Below, one piece after another: positions 11,901-24,100 of a DNA stretch of 64,000 nucleotides. Origin of the DNA: Solea solea. Taxonomy: Eukaryota > Chordata > Actinopteri > Pleuronectiformes > Soleidae. The notes beneath the pieces were generated by a model. The model was not told the origin of the DNA. It worked only from the letters and a program-made list of their open reading frames with translations, and ran no database searches. The translations under genes and the position numbers were made by a program. The number at the start of each line of letters is the position of its first letter. Position 1 is the stretch's first letter. Location: NCBI RefSeq assembly GCF_958295425.1, contig NC_081146.1:17679458-17743457 (forward strand). The letters run 5' to 3'.

Positions 11901-14400
11901 TAAAGCAGTAAGTCAGTGAACCATGGCCCAGGAACTAGTTAGCCTGAATGTAATCGCACCTGTGCTTGTCCTGCTGTTACATGTCATCATCTGCAAAAAT
12001 TTGGGTTAGTGCATGATGTGTGAGCACAGCTCCACTTTACTTCAACCTGACCAGACATCAAATCAGCCAGAATAAAAGAAAACATCTGTGTGTGTACATG
12101 TGTGTGTGTTGGGTTTTTAATATCACTATTAGAAAGTATCTGTTCCAAATGAGTGATTTTAAATTGCAGAGTTTAAGCCACGCAATCCGGTCTGAGCTTA
12201 TCACCACTTGCACCGCTTTTCCCTAATGAACAGCGACGATGTTAGTGAGTAAAATTGTATCATAGCCTCTTCTTGTGCAGTACATTTCCCAAACTTGTTA
12301 ACACAATACACATTTTCCCATTAAATGAGGCGGAAGTGAGATTGAACAGAGATGCCATCATCTCCTCTCAGGCTGGTTATTGCAGGCAACAGTATAAAAA
12401 CGATGGCTCCAACCACCCTCCCTCCCTCCCTCCCTCTTTGTTCCATTTCCTCGCACGCATCTTCATGTCATCGTCTCCATCCATTTCTCTGATCATTATA
12501 AGCTTCCACACTGCCATTCCATAGCTCCCACTTCTGGTTGCTTTAACCACGAATTCTCAGAAGCTCTCAGGCCATGTCCGGTAACTCTAGATGGCTATAG
12601 GATCACATTACCTTCCTGTCCTCTGTCGCCTATAGTTCAAGAGGCTTCCACTATCAGGAAGTGTTGGAGTGTGTCAATTTATCACACTCTTTTTCCTGCC
12701 GTAACCACCAAAAAGATACTGTGTCCTATGTCTGGGTCCCTTTATCTGAAAGCCATTTCCATTTCATCATAGCCTAATTCCAAAACACGTCCACACCTAC
12801 CACTTGTCATGATGTTTTCTCTGAAAACAATAATACAACTTATCATTTGACCAGTGTGACAGAGAGAGGAGAGAACAAAACAGTCTGGAATTTACAATAG
12901 TTTCTCATCTGGAGGGGCTCGGTAAGTGGCAGTGGAACTGCAGAAAGCATTTTAAAGTTTGAGGTACAAAACCCATTTATGACCCTTTTACAACAGGAAA
13001 GTGCAGCAGGAATTAAAAAAGCAATCTGTTGGCAGTGAACCCTCTGTTCCATACTCCACATCCTCTGAGGGGGACATACTGTTGATTTTCTCCTTTGAAA
13101 TTGTGTTATTACAAAAGGAACAGATCACAGATGGAAGTGAAATAACACCTAGTTTCAGTTTAATTTAAGTTGATATGATTTTAGAAAGTCGACATCTCGC
13201 GCACGGTGGTTTCTGAATGATTACAAACTGCTAGTATACAAGGGCACGCACATCCAAAAAGGAAAGTAAATTGCAGTTTTATCGGAGTGGAACTAATATT
13301 CTGTACATTAAAGACTTGGCGTCGGATCAGTGCACAGATTTGCGTACTTGCTGATGCCTGATCGAGGATTTTCTGCAATATCGGAGACATTTCCCATACT
13401 GGCATCTCAAAGTTTTATATTTTTCTTGTAATCATGCAGTTTTTTTTTGTTATTAAAGCACTGTGCAACTACTGGTGCTGAGCCAGATGGAGTTACAGCT
13501 GTTGCTGGTAGGTTTTATTAGGCTTAAAGTGAATTCATTAAAATTAGCAGACTTTGAACAAAATATGCAGTAAAGAACTAAATTAAAATATGCCCAAATG
13601 GACACCAATAAGTTATACTTATGGACGTGTTATTTCTTATTCATTTCAAGGAAGAACTTCTTCTCCAGTACAGACTCCCCCTCTTTCGGGCCTTCAGCTG
13701 AAAACCCCCTGCCTGGGCTCACAGTGAAAGCAGCTTCACATGAGTTTGCTGGTGCTACACGAGACTCGCTCACTGTACATTATTTCAGCTTTCTTATTCC
13801 TCAGCAGACAAAAAAAAAACTTGTTTAAGTGGTGGCAGTCGCTTTCCAAACTTTCGGAGCACGGAGTGGAGGACAATGGTGCTAATTACCCTTGACACTA
13901 TGTTTAAAACAGCCAGGAGAATAGAGTTGTCAGCAAAGTTAACGCCTCCTATTTTCTAGTCAAAGGGATTTCCTCGGCAACTCGGGGCTAAATATACACG
14001 TATGCACATTTACAGGTGAATAGAAGGCGGAATAAGGGGAAAACTTTACATTTTACCTGCATTTGAATCTGGAAGGTGAAAGCACTGACTCGTGAAATTG
14101 ATTAAGGTGGAATAAAATCACCGCCAAGCACGAGCAAATAATGGAAAAGCAAGGAGCTGTTCGTAAAAAAAAACATGTGAGAAATGAGTGATTGCCAGTC
14201 AGCTTAAAGTGTTACTGTTACGCTGCTCAAACTGGTATTAACAAAAGATAAGAATGAGTGAGAGCAGTTAAAGTCTTTGCACGCCAGACACGTGCAGTGT
14301 GTGCAGTGGATTTGTACTTCATATTTTTGGAAAGTGTATGAAGTTAGTGTGAGCTTTTACACGAGCTACCGAAATCCAAAAGCAAAACTCTTTTTGGACC
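11901..14400. other. Intergenic, no gene seen
   Basis: A short CCCT repeat lies at about 12415-12437. The segment at about 13790-14170 is of higher complexity and lacks repeats. It could hold regulatory sequence, but nothing in it can be identified. Confidence 0.45.
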
Positions 14401-14413
14401 CAGGTTCAGACAT

Positions 14414-14419
14414 TTTATT
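14414..14419 (-). terminator. Candidate poly(A) signal of ube3d
   Basis: AATAAA on the minus strand, about 545 bases past the ube3d stop codon. It is the first canonical hexamer downstream of that stop. The intervening sequence contains a SINE-like repeat, so the true 3' UTR may end elsewhere. Confidence 0.4.
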
Positions 14420-14589
14420 AAAGTTTCACTGACGACTGGTACCAATCCGAATGCGTGTTGTTGATGATGTAACATAAACGTTCAAAGTGCACACAGCTGG
14501 GACTGTTTACAAACAAACAGGAACTTCCTTAAAGTTTCACCTAACAAACCAAGCGAGCTCTCCTCTCTGGACCGGCCCGGTAGTCAAAC

Positions 14590-14775
14590 ATAAAGAGACG
14601 AACAACCCTTCACTCTCACACTCACAACTATGGTGAATTTAGAGTGTCAAAATAACCTCTGCATGCTTTTGGACAGTGGGAGGAAACTGGAAAACTCAGA
14701 GAAAAGCCACACACACATGGGGAGAACATGCAAACTGCACACAGAAAGGCCTGAACCGGGAAACAATCTTATTAT
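14590..14775 (-). repeat. Teleost SINE-like repeat, copy A (in the presumed ube3d 3' UTR)
   Basis: It contains GGACAGTGGGAGGAAACTGG and TGGGGAGAACATGCAAACTG. These are reverse-strand hallmarks of a very common fish repeat that reads 'gtttgcatgttctcccc' and 'ccagtttcctcccactgtcc' in the forward direction. Related copies lie at about 16.4 kb and 57.7 kb. Confidence 0.75.
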
Positions 14776-14963
14776 ATCCATATCACCATAAATGTACAAA
14801 AGCTCCAAAACCGCTTGGCTGACAGAGGCAGAATGAGAGGAGCAGTAGACCTCCCTAACTCACATATGTAGTTAGAAAAAGGCCATTTCGACCTCCGCTT
14901 TAAGTGTAGAAATTATATAATTATGCATCAAAAATAAGCCAAGAGTCAGCAGTTCTTTCGGCA

Positions 14964-15144
14964 TCATGTGTTGATGTCACTTGCGGTACACAGCAACTGT
15001 CTCACCTCATAGGACCTCATGTGACGCATCGACCCGGGGAGCGCAGAATTGCTGTCATCTATCACTTGCAGCAGCTCCTCACACACCTTCAGGGGGAGCA
15101 CCACAGGATGTCCGATGACATTGACCTCCCAACTAGACATAATG
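14964..15144 (-). CDS. ube3d: ube3d last coding exon
   Basis: The acceptor GTTTTCAG lies directly beside an AC/GT microsatellite on its intronic side. The exon encodes 60 codons including TGA. The conserved C-terminal block (SSWE, a hydrophobic H-P-LP, then LP-SMR-M-SYEV) matches the family end. The protein extends a few residues (TASDINT) past the usual terminus. Confidence 0.92.
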
Positions 15145-18100
15145 CTGAAAACACACGTACGTACACACACACACACACACACACAGCAGGGGTGAGTTAC
15201 AGCGAATGCCACGTGATTACGCAATCGGGCCAATGCCTAGAAATAGCTGCCGCGCATCTCATGTTGAAGCATTTGCCCTGTCATTTTAATTAAGGAGTTT
15301 TCAAGTGTGAACTGGATTAGCCGGTGATACATACGAGTGGATTGATGGCGAGTGTTTTAGTGGCACCAATTTGTGTGTGTGCGTGTGTGGAGCAAGAAGA
15401 CGGAGCTGAAAAGCGAGATGGGGAAAGATTGATGCCGTGTCAGTGTGCTGTGCTGATCCAGTTTGTTTGGGTGACATTTAGCCATCTGTGCACTTCCTGA
15501 GAAAAGCGATTCTTCTCAAAGTTTTGGCAGTTTCGACGCGAGACATCACACTGAGGAAAGACTGCTGCTTAAGCTTTGTTTACATTACATTACATGGCCA
15601 TGTACAAGTTGCTAATAATAACCACACAACAACGAGGGTCTTCATCAGATTTGGCTGGTTAACTCGCAAAGATGATGGAGTTCCTACATCTGCAGCCAAA
15701 CCAGTCTCCATCATAACCCTGTGTGCTTGGAGTGGGATGTGATGCATCATTAATTACAATTAATCATACAGGGGGAAAAAACAGGATGCCCATATAATTT
15801 TCATTAGACTGGATTTCCGTATCTGTGAGCCCTACTATTTCCCATTGTACCAGACTGCGAAGGCGGCTGTGAATTTCTCATAATCACGTCACTCCCATTA
15901 GTGACAAGTGTAATCCACTTAGGCACTGGCTCACTGACTCTCCAACCAATTATTGGCAGTTTTAACAACACACACTGCAACCACTGGCTGCAGTCGACTG
16001 TCGCCGACTGTATGCCAAATAAGACGGCCACCGTCATGAGTATTTGGCTCCCCAGGCATAACATTTAATTTAAAAATGTCAGAGATGAGTAATGAAGGAT
16101 GAATGGTAAATTATGTAGGGGGGAGACGGAAGCGTGAGTAAGACCAGCATTTAGCTCTTGCAAAACTTCAGACACGTCAGAGGCAAATGCTGCACTGTGG
16201 AGCGCTTCACAGAGGAGAGACTCTAATGCGGAGCGTGTTCAGTAGATGATGAAACATTGGGACTCAACTTCCAGCAGGTTTAAAAACCAAACGCTAAAGA
16301 GCTAGAGGGATAAATTAGCTGGGACAATATTAAATCAGCCAATATTTGCCTCTCCACTCTTCTAAATTGAGGGTCAAGGGAAAATCTGATGACAGCTGAC
16401 ATTAGATACAGAGACAAACAACCATTCGCACATATTCATACCTACAGGCAGTGTATGGTCTCCATTTAACTAAACCCAATCTGCATGTTTTTGGGCCGTG
16501 AGTGGAAACTGGAGACATGCAGATGAGAGCTTGGTTTCAAGGTTTCAGTTATGGAGAACAATTTCAAATTGTTTTTGTAGTAGTTAGGGCTCAAAATTGC
16601 CACTTATTTCCTGAATCGATTTGATTGTGATTCACAAGGTCCTTCTATCGTTTTAATACGATTTCTGATACGATCCAGTCACTTTTAAAGCACTCCACAG
16701 TGATGGTGAAATATATCGTGGGCGCTTCTTTGCGTTTCCTGTCAGACTCAAGCCTACTTTGCACTTGAGGAGCACAACATTGCTGCTGCCTCAGTCTGTT
16801 CTCAACATAGAACAAATCACTTTGTTGTGTGCAGCACAGGAAAGTTGCCGTACTGAGAAACACATGCGGCGTCATCAGCATTCGGCGAACTCATTCCACG
16901 ATGTTAGAATGGAACAAACATTTGTGTTAAAGTTAAACACGACAGTTTCGGTCACGGCGGCTGGGCCAGTCTATTGTTTTCATTTAATATCTATGAGCAT
17001 GTCGACACTCGAGACGTGCATGTGAAAAGTGAAAACAAGCAGTAACCATGGTAACAGTGGCATGTCACAGACAGGGACACATACTCAGCACAGCTTGTGT
17101 TAAGTGCAGGACATTTTTGTTGCATATAAATGCTGCATGATTTGGTAAAATGCGATTATTTCGTCAGATGCTGCTATTGAAAATTGGTACTATTTATATT
17201 TTTTTGTACCTTAACAGCCTTTCCCCCCCCCAAAAAAGGATGATTAAAGGCGACATAGAATGCTTGTATCACACATATATGTTAGTTATGGAGGTCTACT
17301 TACATATATTAACTTGTTTTCATGATTAAAAACCTCCTAATCGCTGCAAACGAGCCGATCAAAATATCTCCTCGCTGACACTCTCGTCAGCCGCGCTGTT
17401 TCAGACCAAACAGTTGCTGTGATTGGCCAGCCAACGAGAGCTTTCCTACTGTCCTGTGATTGGCCAGGTACCTGGAAGTGACGTAATAGATAGGCCAGCG
17501 CTCAGATACACAGCTCCCCCTCTGGCACGGTGGATGCTCTGCATCTCAGCAGCTACAACGAGACTAGTTCTTCTTCTTCTTCTGCGGTTGAATGTACGCA
17601 ACTGGATGTGCCCGGACTAGTGCCCGCACCGGGAGGCGCTACGGTGGTGAGGATTTCTGATGACGACATCAAATTAAGGAAGTGTCGATCCGCTTCGCAG
17701 AGCCCAGGAAAACAATACAACACTATTTTCTCAGCAGTGGCTGAACTGTTTGTTCTGAAACTTTAGGGTTTCATAAACGAGGTAATGACGCAGATACACA
17801 CAAAAACGCAGCGTTAATTGGAGCTTCCGGTCTATGTCACCTTCAAGCTGCTTTTTGAGTCTTTCAACAAAAAAAGGATATTTTTCACATTTGGACGGCA
17901 AACATTTGGGCCAGTAGATTTATGTAGCGCTGCATAATTTCACCATATTGCAGTTTGATCACAAAATGAATATTAATTGTAATTACAGCGTGTTTCGATT
18001 ACGGATATTGCACTTGGTCATAATATTGCAATTTCCTTTTCATTGCAATCAATTATGCAGCCCTATTTCATATGTAGAAATGGATAATGTTGTGTCAGCG

Positions 18101-21100
18101 CAAAAGTTACCGGGGCATCACTCAGCTTCTAGAGTTCATTATGTTATTTAAATGGCCTCTTGCTGCTTTGACAGTGAAGACAAGCCTTTCTCCTTTCATG
18201 CGAGCTTTGCCTCTAATTACCCTTTCTCCCGCAGTTAGCCAGTGGGCTTGTCAAAATGCGAGAAAAAACAAAAGTTCCCTGTTCTGCCTTCACTCTCTCT
18301 GACTTCAGGGTGGAAGACGAGGAGGAGGGGGGGGGGACGCTGATGCTGATTCAGTTGAAAATAATGAGAGTGGAAGGCTCCTCCAAAGGGGTGCTGCTGT
18401 ACCAAGTGTAGAGAACCACATGCAGCACATCCACCTACACCTCACTGATGCATCACAGCAAGGTACACAGAGCCTCACTCCAGTCAAAACAACATCCCCT
18501 GTATGTGCAACAAACATGAATGCGGCTTATGTAACTGACAACTTTGAGATGATAAACACCTTTGATGGCAATCTCATTTGCAAATTACAGGCAATTAGAC
18601 CTGAGCAGGGACCCTGAGCAAATAAAACCTGCTCGCCAACAAAGTAGTCTTTCATCCCTCCCAGACAGGTTGTGATTGAGAGGGCGCAATGGAAAGGTGA
18701 AAGGAAGAGATTAAGAAGTTAGCCGAAAACAAAGCATGACAAAAAAGAGGAGGCAGTTTCGGGGGGAGGTGGGGGGACTAAGGTGGAGGATATGTGAAGT
18801 GTTTTCATTTACTCGCTCTGCTGGGGGCCCGGGTTGGAGCAGACAACATAGAGGACTTTCAGGGCTCCGACAGCTCTGGGCGATGGACTGTGAAGAGCAG
18901 TGGAGCCGACAGACTTCACAACCTCGACACGCGTCTCTGGGACCGACGCTATGATGGAGTCACTGTTCAGCAGCCAGAGCTGCAGAAGAAGCAGAGACAG
19001 GTCACTTAACACTTGAGAGGTACACATGCTCTGCGTCACACGGCAGCGGAATCATACTCCATCAAACAAGTCAACTCATGTTGACAGAGGTCAGGGTGAT
19101 ACTTTATTCGCCTGCACCAAAGTCCATAGAAAAACAAGTTGCTGGCCTAGTGCTGGGTAAGTTTTTGTTACTTTACAAAATCGCTGATTTGACATCATGA
19201 CCTTGGTGTGGAGGGCTGACAGAAAACTCAGTTAGATGAGCGAGAAAAGGCAGACGAGATACAGTGTATATGTTTCATTATAAGTTTTTTAATCCTGCTG
19301 GGATGTTGTTGATTCTGTGGTAAGTAATCCATCAAGTTTGTTTCTAAACTGAACTTTATCCAATACAAATTTTCCCTTGGGACAATAAAGTTTATCATGC
19401 ATCTTGAATAGTATATCCAGTATATTCCTAAAATAAGAAAAACATAAGCTGATAAAATCTTTATTCCTCCAGCCTCTCTCAGCTCAGGGAGCATGCACGG
19501 CATGTACATAAGACGCTGACTCTGTCCAAGTATCGGATAAAAAAAAAAAAACCCAATTAGTATCAATTTTAGTTTTAATTTTAATTTTAGTGAGACACAT
19601 TGCACATACTATATAACATATAAAACATTACATATTCCAGGTACTTTATTATCAGTACTTTCTTAAAAATGTTCAGTTGGGTAATACATTTCAGGACAGG
19701 CAAAAAGCAGAAAAATATATAAAAACAAACAAACAAAAAAATCACTGATGAGCACTCTTCTCATACAACTGTGGAGTTTGTACCACTAATAAAATCTAAT
19801 ATCCGCTAAACAAATGACTAAGAGTGTGTCGGCCTGTACTGATGTAACGCAGGGTATTTAATTATGTGTTTAAATGAGAATTTGTTCCATTTTGGTATAA
19901 ATTCACATAATTATTTCAAATAAATGAAGCATGTTGATGTCCCATTGTTTAAACTCTGCTTCAAACACAGTCTGCATAAACCGTACATGCATACGGTGCC
20001 ACTGTTGCATGCATATCAGTACAGGTTATACAAATGTATATTATGTGTTCTTAAAATACAGTCCAGGAATAAATGCATCAGACAAGTGCAATCTGTTGTT
20101 ATCACAGTGGTGTGTTTGTGTTGCGTTTGTGTTGCGTTTGTAAGAGCTCCTTGTAATAATCCATGTCAAGCTGATTTTAAAGGAGCTCAATTCTTGGCTG
20201 CGTCTCAAACAAATCACAGTTAATCAGCTCTCGACATTGCCTCGAGAGTCCGACATATCACTCGTTCCCGTTTTTGAAATGACTGATTGGTCTATTTTTT
20301 AACATTTACACAACACTCAGGACATTGTTCTGATGATGTGATTAAACTTACCAGTAAGAAGTTCTTCTCATCAGGCGTCTGGACGGCGAAGTGGAAGGTG
20401 CTCAGTGAGTTGGACAGCTCCAACAGCCTGGCTGCTATTGTCCTCTCCACGAACAGGGATCTGTCCAAAAGAGACAATCGTCATTGCAACTCAATGACAC
20501 TTGACTAGATGACATAGTTTTCATGCTTTTCTTTTCTCACCTAACACAATAAAAAAACAACTTTTGCACATAAGACTCGCACAGGATTTAGAAAATTGTA
20601 TCAATATTGCAGCTTGTCATTGAGTTTATGTACAGCAACGACAAACGTGACACACAGATAAAGAATTCAGAAGTAAAAATATGTGCCATTATTATTATTA
20701 TCATTATCATTATAATAATAATGATACTAATAATAATGATGATAATAATAAAGACCCTGTAAAGCAAATACAGATACTGCACAATAAAGAATTATGAAGT
20801 GTAGAATCAAAGCTGTTTCTCTTCAGTCGCCTGTTCAGGATTTTTCGGCTCATAACTTTCCTCGAACGTTATAAAAACGTTATAAAAACCCTTGGTGCAC
20901 TTCGGGAACGGTTTTGCCTGTTTGCTGTGAGTAACTGCACCTGCTCCTACATAAAAAAAACACACAGAAAAAGCTCTGTCACTTTATCTCACATTCCTAC
21001 AGACGAGGAAATGAAGTGGAGAAGAAGAACCGGGGAGAAGAGGAGCAGACTCCCGCTGCGAGGCTGCAGGTGCTGCTGATAAAGAGGGAGACGGTGGGAG

Positions 21101-24100
21101 AGAGGGTGGAGGACTGCTGCTAAACTAGCTCTGCATCTGTGTAATATGTTATTAAACTACCACCAAAATGATGAAAACGTTACTTGTTACTACTGACGAA
21201 CCACAACGTGTGCGGACTAAAAGCCAATTTTTAAACACTAAGCAACTTTTTTTAAATCACTCAAATTTGGTAAGCTGGTTACTAACACATTTTCCTGTGG
21301 GGTGAAGTCAGAAGGGATATTTTTTGTATCACTTTACAGGGACTAAAAGCATGAACACAGATGTCATTTTTTGCGTGTTGGACTTCGAGTTCTGAGAGCA
21401 ACTCACTCCTGTGAGAGCCAATAAACATGAACGTGCTCATTGCTCCGTTTTCCTGGTTAATATTAGTGACGCTGATATACCAATGAACAACAAGTGATTT
21501 ATAGTCCTTGCACTGATTTAATGAAGTGCGAAAAATAGATTGAATTTCTCTTATAATTTCCCTATGAAAGAGCCTGCAGTTTTTCTAATTATCACCACTC
21601 AAGGCTTGTATTAAAAACCTGCCTGTCAAGTGAGTCTGTGTCTGCCTTCCTGTCTCCCACTGCGGTCTCCACTACCACCTGTGTGAAGTACAGCTTCAGC
21701 ATCCCTGTAAGATACAACAGGGGTCATAAAAAAAGTGGCTCGAATTGAACGTGACATTTAGGAATGAGAATCTATTTGAACAGTGTGTGTACCTGGTGCA
21801 ATGGCCTCTCCCAGAACTGAAGAACAGCTCTTACAGTAGACAAGGGCCAGTCGGCGGCAGGGTTTCTGTATGGAACAAAGGTAAAAAGAAAAAAAAAAAA
21901 AATCCCACAAAAGCAATCAACACGGCTCCATTGTGAACTCGGCTGTTCTCAGTAGCAGACGTGCAGCAGGTAGATTGTCATTTCTTCCTCTGCTCTTTTC
22001 TATTTCTCTCAGTTTCAGTCAAGCACGGACAAAAAGCCACTCGTACAGAGAGTGAATGGCAGAAAAAAAAATGGAAAAAGCTCAGTCCTCATCTATATAC
22101 ACATATATATATATATATATAGATAGTGTTAGGTCGTAAACTTCACTGATGCAGCAATAAGAGGATTGAATGTCTCAGCGGGTAGTCAACTTTTATGTTA
22201 CCACTATAAATCTATTTTTGTTTTTTATTCGTATTTTATTACAATATCTTTAGACCACTTTGCTGCGTCACTGCAGGAAAGGACTGGGCTATAATTCAAC
22301 CCAACAAGTATCACAATATATAACTTTTTAACACATTTTAATAACCATACTCATACTCAATTCACTTTCGCTTTATATATAACTTTATATATAACAAAGT
22401 TGTTATGCTGTATAAATTATTATTAAAAAAGCTTTTTTAATGTCTACCTGCATTATTATGCCATTATCATTGTATTAGATGAATATGGTCTCAGAACGAC
22501 AATATTATCGCTTATGGCAATAATTTCTGGGACAATTTATCGTCCCGCATAATTTGATATCGTGACAGGCGCAGCTACAGCAACGCAACGTCTCTTTCTG
22601 CTGCACGACCCTCACCTTTGGATCGTGACTGTCCTCGACACCAACAGGCCCCACTTCGTCTGTGAGAGTCTGATCACAGCTGTCGTCTCTGTGAAGGAGG
22701 AGGAAGGTGTCGCCCACTAAACAATCCTCGGCTCTGGGCAGCAACTTCTTAGCGAACGGATCCGGGTGGCAACACCAGTCGTCCACAATGGCGTTCCAGT
22801 TGCCATTAGGGAGAGGGAGCACGCGCTTAAACACTCTAAAGAGAGCAAGAGAGAGAAAGAAAACTTTTCTTTTATTTTCTGTCCTTTTTTTTTTTGGTCT
22901 TCGTGCAAACTGTAGGGATCAGAGTTATTATTTAATAAACACTTCTCTGAAAATCAGGAGGTCAGAATAGAGATGGGGAAACAAATATTTCTGGTTACTA
23001 AATGCTCCTTTGTGCTTCATCAGCTACGTGCTTATCTTTCAGCTGCTTGGAGCTTGTAAACTCATGTTGAGTGAGTTTAGCAGAGCTTTTTTTGTTTGTT
23101 TAGGTATCATTATAAAAGGTTTGCAGCTGCTAAATTCAACTTAAACTTAAAAATTCAAGGTTATATCCTACACTTTTTTTTCTTTTTTTTAACAGACAAT
23201 TGTACACAGAGACATATATTTATATACCACTTTCTCAATTTGCATTTTTGTCATTTAATAAATATGAATATGAAAATAAATCTTTCAAGGAGTATTGATT
23301 AAGTTAAGGTCGTCTCACTATCCTAATCCACTCAGTTCAATGTTAAAATCTAGCCGTTACGATATCCAACCTAAAATATTAAAATATTATAAAGTTAATA
23401 TTATCATTTGAATTATTATTAAAAAAAATCTATTTTTCATAATGACATATTGAGTGTCATACTGCCGACAATGCTCTGGTTGAAGGCTTCAGTCTGTGCT
23501 GTTGTTCAGCTGTGCTGAATACAAATATAGCGTATGAATGGACAAAATAATGGAAACACCTGTCTAAATAAGGTAACACAAGCTGACACGGCAGCACAAA
23601 CATGACGACCACATACTAAAATCAGCTCCTCCCTGAAAGACACAAGCTGACCATGAAAACCTTCATAAAAGGTGGAATCTGCTACAGGACTGTTGGGTTG
23701 AGGGCACCTCATGATGGGTGCAGGCAACACAAACATTAATAACTCAAAGGCAGCCACCAAACTGCACATATTGCTGCAACGTATGCTAAAGTCAAATGTT
23801 ATTGTGCTGAAAGTGTTTGTCCTCGCTGCTGCGAGCATCAGCAGCACCCCTCCCCCCCTCTGACATTTCTACATTCCTTTCCCACAGCCATTTGAAGTTT
23901 CGGGCAACTTTTGTCAGGTTATTGCCGAGAAACCCAGCCGGAGGGCAAGGGTCCTGTTAATGCAGCGGCTGCAATTTTCAGCATGTCACATTGCTGAGCA
24001 GAGAAAATTACAAGCTGAAGGCAATAAGAACAATACAACTGTCCAGCTGAACCACCTCAAGGTAAGAAACGCAATTGTTTTTTTTTTTTTCCTCTCTCTT

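Larger units (their letters stand above)
15185..18812 (-). other. ube3d last intron, repeat-bearing
   Basis: An intron of about 3.7 kb. It holds a SINE-like copy at about 16.4 kb, a diverged element at about 16.58-16.70 kb and a nested element at 17.1-18.07 kb. The segment 15800-16080 is complex, repeat-free and might be a conserved non-coding block. Confidence 0.7.
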
